Assembly (NCBI GenBank): GCA_003991915.1
Contig: RQTK01001033.1
Coordinates: 17,594 to 81,593, forward strand
Direction of reading: 5' to 3'
Origin: Elysia chlorotica
Lineage: Eukaryota > Mollusca > Gastropoda > Plakobranchidae
DNA length: 64,000 nucleotides
The number at the start of each line of letters is the position of its first letter. The first letter of the stretch is position 1. Of this stretch, positions 60,901 to 64,000 are shown piece by piece. Both the position numbers and the translations under genes were made by a program. The notes under the pieces are model-generated. The model did no database searches and was not told where the DNA came from. It was given only the letters and a program-made list of their open reading frames with translations.

Positions 60901-63900
60901 GTCCACAAAATGACTATTTAGACAATAAAATTGATATACAATGACGCTTAGCGTACACAATTATTTACAAGAGATGCAAATTTTGGGGAGTTACAATTCT
61001 TAGGACGAGTCACATACATGCAGTTTCTTGCAGCCACATCCTTGTGTGTAACATCTTTTGATGACAAAAAAGTTATTCCCTCAGCTACTTGTTGGCTAAA
61101 ACCTAAAAGTTGCCTAACACTGAAATCCTGAGAAATGAAAAGGAAGTAAAAAAGATGATTACACTGCAAAAGTTCAAGCTAAAATACATGTGTAGTAAAA
61201 AAATAAAAGTTTCTTTCCATGACTTTTCTTTCATTCAAAAGTTTTCATGCAACAGATATTTCACATTGTATCCAAGTCATTTATAAATTATATTACAACC
61301 ACCAGCATAGTAAATAAAATATATAAAAAAAATGTTAATAAAGAAAGATTACACAATTATAGTATTAAAGGAGATATTTCACATGCATGAAATAAAGAAA
61401 TCAGTGTATACTTATATTTTAAGAAAAATTTCCCTAACTTTTTAAGTCACCTAAACACTAGTATCACCCTTCCACTAAAAACATTATTGTACGGTACAAT
61501 TTTTCAAACTGTAAACAAGGCATCTATGAGGAGAAGTGATAGGACATTTTTCCCTCTATATTTTTAAAATTAATATTTCTGACAGGCACTAAAACTGACT
61601 CTTACGAGAATTTTTCTTATTATATCAATATTTTGCTACAATAAAATGTAGTTTCCCATTGAGCCAAGGTAGCCATTTGTTAAAATAAAGAATATTGTAT
61701 GATGTGGAGAGTTGAAAGCATTATGTTAGGAATTTAAGAAATTTAATGCTCTGAAACTAAACCTACCTTGCTTGTGTCAGAGACAACAGACTTAAGAATC
61801 CCTTGTGCCATGTATGGATACAGGATATGAAACTGTTGCTGATTTGCCCCAATGCCAATAATGCTGAGAACATGGTTGTGTTTAAAACGCCTCAATCGGA
61901 GGCACTCACTCAATGCAAGTGTTGCCCACATTGGTAAATCGTGCTCTGTCGATGTAAAGATAAATTCGAAAGATGTCATTCCCTCATTTATCCTGAGACT
62001 TGTAGTATTCCTAGTTGTGTAGAAAATTAAGTTTTCAAAATCTCAAATTGAAAAAGCACAATAAAAGACTTTTAGTACTTTTAGGAAGGTAAAATATATC
62101 AAGATGAACAGGCCATGAAAGGGTACAAGTTACTAACCTTGAAAATCACCAAACTATTGTTTATTTTAATTGATTGCATCATACCTAATAGTATGATGTT
62201 ACAACGCTAACTATTGTACAAGAGTGTTGAAAATAAGGCCAATTACCTTTTAAAGGGTCAACTACTGACTTTATAGTAAGTTTTTGCACAGCAGTTCCAT
62301 TCTTTTGTAGAGTTCCATCCACAAGTTGGGTGTGGTGTCCTTTGTTGGAATTAATAAAAACCAAATATACTAGGCATAAGAAAAATAAATGTATTTTTTG
62401 CTCGATATAATTAGACAAATTATGCAACTCATAAATATATTCTCCTTTTATCATATAAATGTTATTTTAATCCTCAGAAATGTTCTTATTGGAAGTAATA
62501 TTTAAAATTTTTGGATATTAATTTTGATTTCCCTTGTTTTCTAAATATAAGGATACACAATAATTATGCCATCATTGCTTTTCTTTACTTTTCACAAAGT
62601 TTAGCTATTGACTAAATTATTTATTGCCAATGGCTTACCTCTCAAATAACACTTTCGACCAAGAACAAAATGCCCGCTACCAACATAGCACCTCTTGACA
62701 TCTTCCCTTATTCCTGGTTCTACTCGAGGGAGAAATTCCTCTGCTAAGATGTTATTCTCAGCCTCTGAGTTGACAATGCCTTTCTTGTGCTCCTTCATCA
62801 CAGTCTCCATTTGTATTGGACTGTTGTAGCCATTACTTGTGGCAGGGACATCTGGTGCATCTACCAGGGTCACCACTATAAATGAATGATGGGCATGTTA
62901 AATGGTCAGTGATGTCAAGATATAACTAAACTATATTTTCCTGATTGGTCAAAAATAGTGATCAACCATTTACAAATCTCATGTACTTTATCATCTGGTA
63001 GACAATACCAGTGACGCAGCTATGAACGAATCAATAGCATAAATAATCATGTCTTAGCATAAAAAATCAACCTTTTAGCATACACACAAACAGAAATTAA
63101 ATGAGCACAACTGTAGACTTCGGGTTAACTCACATTCTGAGTAAGTGTTCATAGGCCTGGCATCAACTTCAATGTTCTCTTTGTTGTCGGCACCGTTGCT
63201 CATTTTGACACCAGTGCTAGAGTTGGTCTTTGGAGGCAGGTGGTTCCGTCTGCTGCGACAGCAACAGCAAATTATCACCAACACAACAACTATGAGAATG
63301 GCTGCACCGATGCAGCTTACAATGATGATGAAGACCGTTGTCTCATACAGCTCCAGGTACTGCAGAGTCCCAACTGACAATTTAGTCTGACCAATGTGGA
63401 CCTGAAAGAAATTGTGTGGTTGCTAATGTTACACAGATATGAAAGCATAACTCCAAAGTGATTTATAAACTTTGATATGGAAGTAAAGGAAAGTATATCT
63501 CTCTAAGAAAAAGTTTTGTTTGGTATCTGTCCCTCAAATCCCAAGTGCTATAAGACATCAAAGTATTTACTAGGATAAAAACGTAGACAAGAGCAAAACT
63601 TGTAAACTTGAAGGATAGAAAATGCAGAAGCTTGTGACAAGCAATGATATTACAAGCCTTAAAAAACCCTGCTAAAATAGTAAAACATCATGTTGATATG
63701 TATCATATAATTTATAGTGGCAGTGTGATGCTAAACTAGGAAACCTTAAGTTCAGTGATCAAATTACCTCAATATTATTTTTCTTCTGTCCACCAGGTGG
63801 CGCAACTGGAGGAGCAAACTCGATGGCTGTGTCACTTACATGCCTCAGCTCGCAGCTGACAACGCCAATATGGACAGTAACTGAGCATGAAGATAAGAGG

Positions 63901-63908
63901 TTTGAGCC
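57726..63908 (-). CDS. MET/RON-like receptor tyrosine kinase, 3' half (IPT, TM, atypical kinase)
   Basis: The gene enters from the right edge; nine exons (- strand): 63768-63908, 63134-63401, 62639-62875, 62247-62339, 61767-61945, 61018-61127, 59792-59954, 59224-59363, 57726-57957. All are GT/AG with matching phases, giving the last 520 residues. Visible residues 1-66: IPT/TIG domain (VTVHIGVVSCELR, NNIEVHIG). 68-95: TM helix ending CCCC, then RSRR. Kinase about 199-470: GSGHF (202-206, as MET GRGHF), Lys239 in LTIKSV, Glu260 in LSECLRL, HVLSIIGI (MET NVLSLLGI), LLGFSQQVAEG (MET LIGFGLQVAKG), HKD 334-336 instead of HRD, RNCMIDEYSVVKLSD (MET RNCMLDEKFTVKVAD), DAS 354-356 instead of DFG, LPIRWMAPESL, DVWSFAVLVWELLTRG, CW and SRP. 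Architecture plus these matches place it in the MET/RON family. Catalytic competence is doubtful. The MET YVHV/YVNV docking tail is replaced by DDETYANA and a C-terminal SRV. Confidence 0.87.
59224..59363 (-). CDS. MET-like exon: helix F region
   Basis: Phase 0 in, phase 2 out (GT|GTAAGT). WSFAVLVWELLTRGCLPFHE continues DVW across the junction; the usual DVWSFGV is DVWSFAV. Confidence 0.9.
59792..59954 (-). CDS. MET-like exon: activation segment
   Basis: Acceptor TTAAACATTAG. SVVKLSDASFSWDIYPDEYV has DAS in place of DFG. Two tyrosines in DEYVYD sit where MET has its YY pair, and LPIRWMAPESL is an intact P+1 loop/APE motif. Confidence 0.92.
61018..61127 (-). CDS. MET-like exon: catalytic loop
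   Basis: Acceptor TTCATTTCTCAG, donor GCAT|GTATGT, phase 2. LLGFSQQVAEGITFLSS then VTHKDVAARNC: catalytic Asp and Asn kept, HRD Arg replaced by Lys. Confidence 0.92.
61767..61945 (-). CDS. MET-like exon: helix C to hinge
   Basis: Acceptor CTTTACATCGACAG chosen because it alone gives phase 1. LALSECLRLRRFKHNHVLSI holds the helix-C Glu; HILYPYMAQGIL is the hinge. Confidence 0.88.
62247..62339 (-). CDS. MET-like exon: beta-3 lysine
   Basis: Phase 1 to 1. LVDGTLQKNGTAVQKLTIKS; the Lys of TIKS takes the place of the VAVK lysine. Confidence 0.87.
62639..62875 (-). CDS. MET-like exon: juxtamembrane and Gly-rich loop
   Basis: Phase 1 to 1. Polar juxtamembrane sequence, then EEFLPRVEPGIREDVKRCYV and GSGHFVLGR; the third loop glycine is displaced relative to MET. 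Confidence 0.88.
63134..63401 (-). CDS. MET-like exon: IPT end and transmembrane helix
   Basis: Acceptor AATTTCTTTCAG, donor GAAT|GTGAGT. VHIGQTKLSVGTLQYLE completes the IPT fold; TTVFIIIVSCIGAAILIVVV begins the TM helix, which ends in four Cys (possible palmitoylation) and RSRR. Confidence 0.9.
63768..63908 (-). CDS. MET-like exon: IPT/TIG domain
   Basis: Phase 0 to 0. GSNLLSSC, VTVHIGVVSCELRHVSDTA and APPVAPPGG follow the IPT pattern seen in MET, RON and plexins. Further upstream exons lie beyond 64000. Confidence 0.85.
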
Positions 63909-64000
63909 CTAGTGCAGAAAAAAACAAAACAAAACAAAACTTGATCAGATTTAAAAAAAAATTAGGTTCCATAAAACTATTCATTGTTCATAAAAGGTGT

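Noticed and set aside
59792-61127. Assignment of the kinase to RYK or PTK7
   Set aside because: The IPT domain and the RNCMIDE, HVLSIIGI and LLGFSQQVAEG matches favour MET/RON; no WIF or Ig domain is seen next to the TM helix.

Overview
The window is AT-rich animal nuclear DNA: short exons with GT/AG junctions, long introns, many microsatellites, and tRNA-derived SINE, LINE, Penelope-like and mariner debris. The gene set (a MET/RON-like receptor tyrosine kinase, the ciliary protein SPEF1, SLF2, an oxalate:formate-antiporter-type MFS carrier and a many-exon Ig/Sushi membrane protein), together with the repeat content, suggests a lophotrochozoan, most probably a mollusc and perhaps a gastropod. 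That placement is inference. No prokaryotic operon, CRISPR array, rRNA or free-standing tRNA gene was seen.

Layout. (1) About 1-15.0 kb, + strand: the 3' part of a gene that begins left of the window. It encodes a single-pass membrane protein with Ig-like domains, each split over two mostly phase-1 exons, then one CCP/Sushi exon, a TM helix and a short Ser/Gly-rich tail. (2) About 15.7-26.8 kb, - strand: a complete SPEF1/CLAMP gene (267 aa). It carries two homologous, same-length (112 nt), same-phase versions of the second CH-domain exon, a textbook mutually exclusive exon pair. A Penelope-like fragment and a perfect 15-bp stem-loop lie in intron 1. (3) 26.8-31.2 kb: the shared upstream region of SPEF1 (-) and the next gene (+), with a dead mariner, an AG/CT microsatellite and a patch rich in AGATCT palindromes. 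(4) 31.2-54.9 kb, + strand: a complete SLF2 (FAM178-family) gene, the SMC5/6 recruitment factor. Two of its coding exons sit in a very recent, in-frame tandem duplication of about 1.3 kb, with a truncated third copy upstream. Its 8-kb intron hosts, on the opposite strand, an intronless MFS transporter gene. (5) 54.9-57.1 kb: intergenic, with a GT/G-rich quadruplex-like tract. (6) About 57.1-63.9 kb and beyond, - strand: the 3' half of a MET/RON-like receptor (IPT domain, TM, tyrosine-kinase domain). HRD is HKD and DFG is DAS, and the tail ends in a class-I PDZ-binding motif.

The genes do not form one pathway. SPEF1 is ciliary, SLF2 acts in genome maintenance, and the two receptor-like genes and the carrier act at membranes. 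The strongest leads are the SPEF1 alternative exon pair, the SLF2 internal exon duplication and the atypical MET-like kinase.
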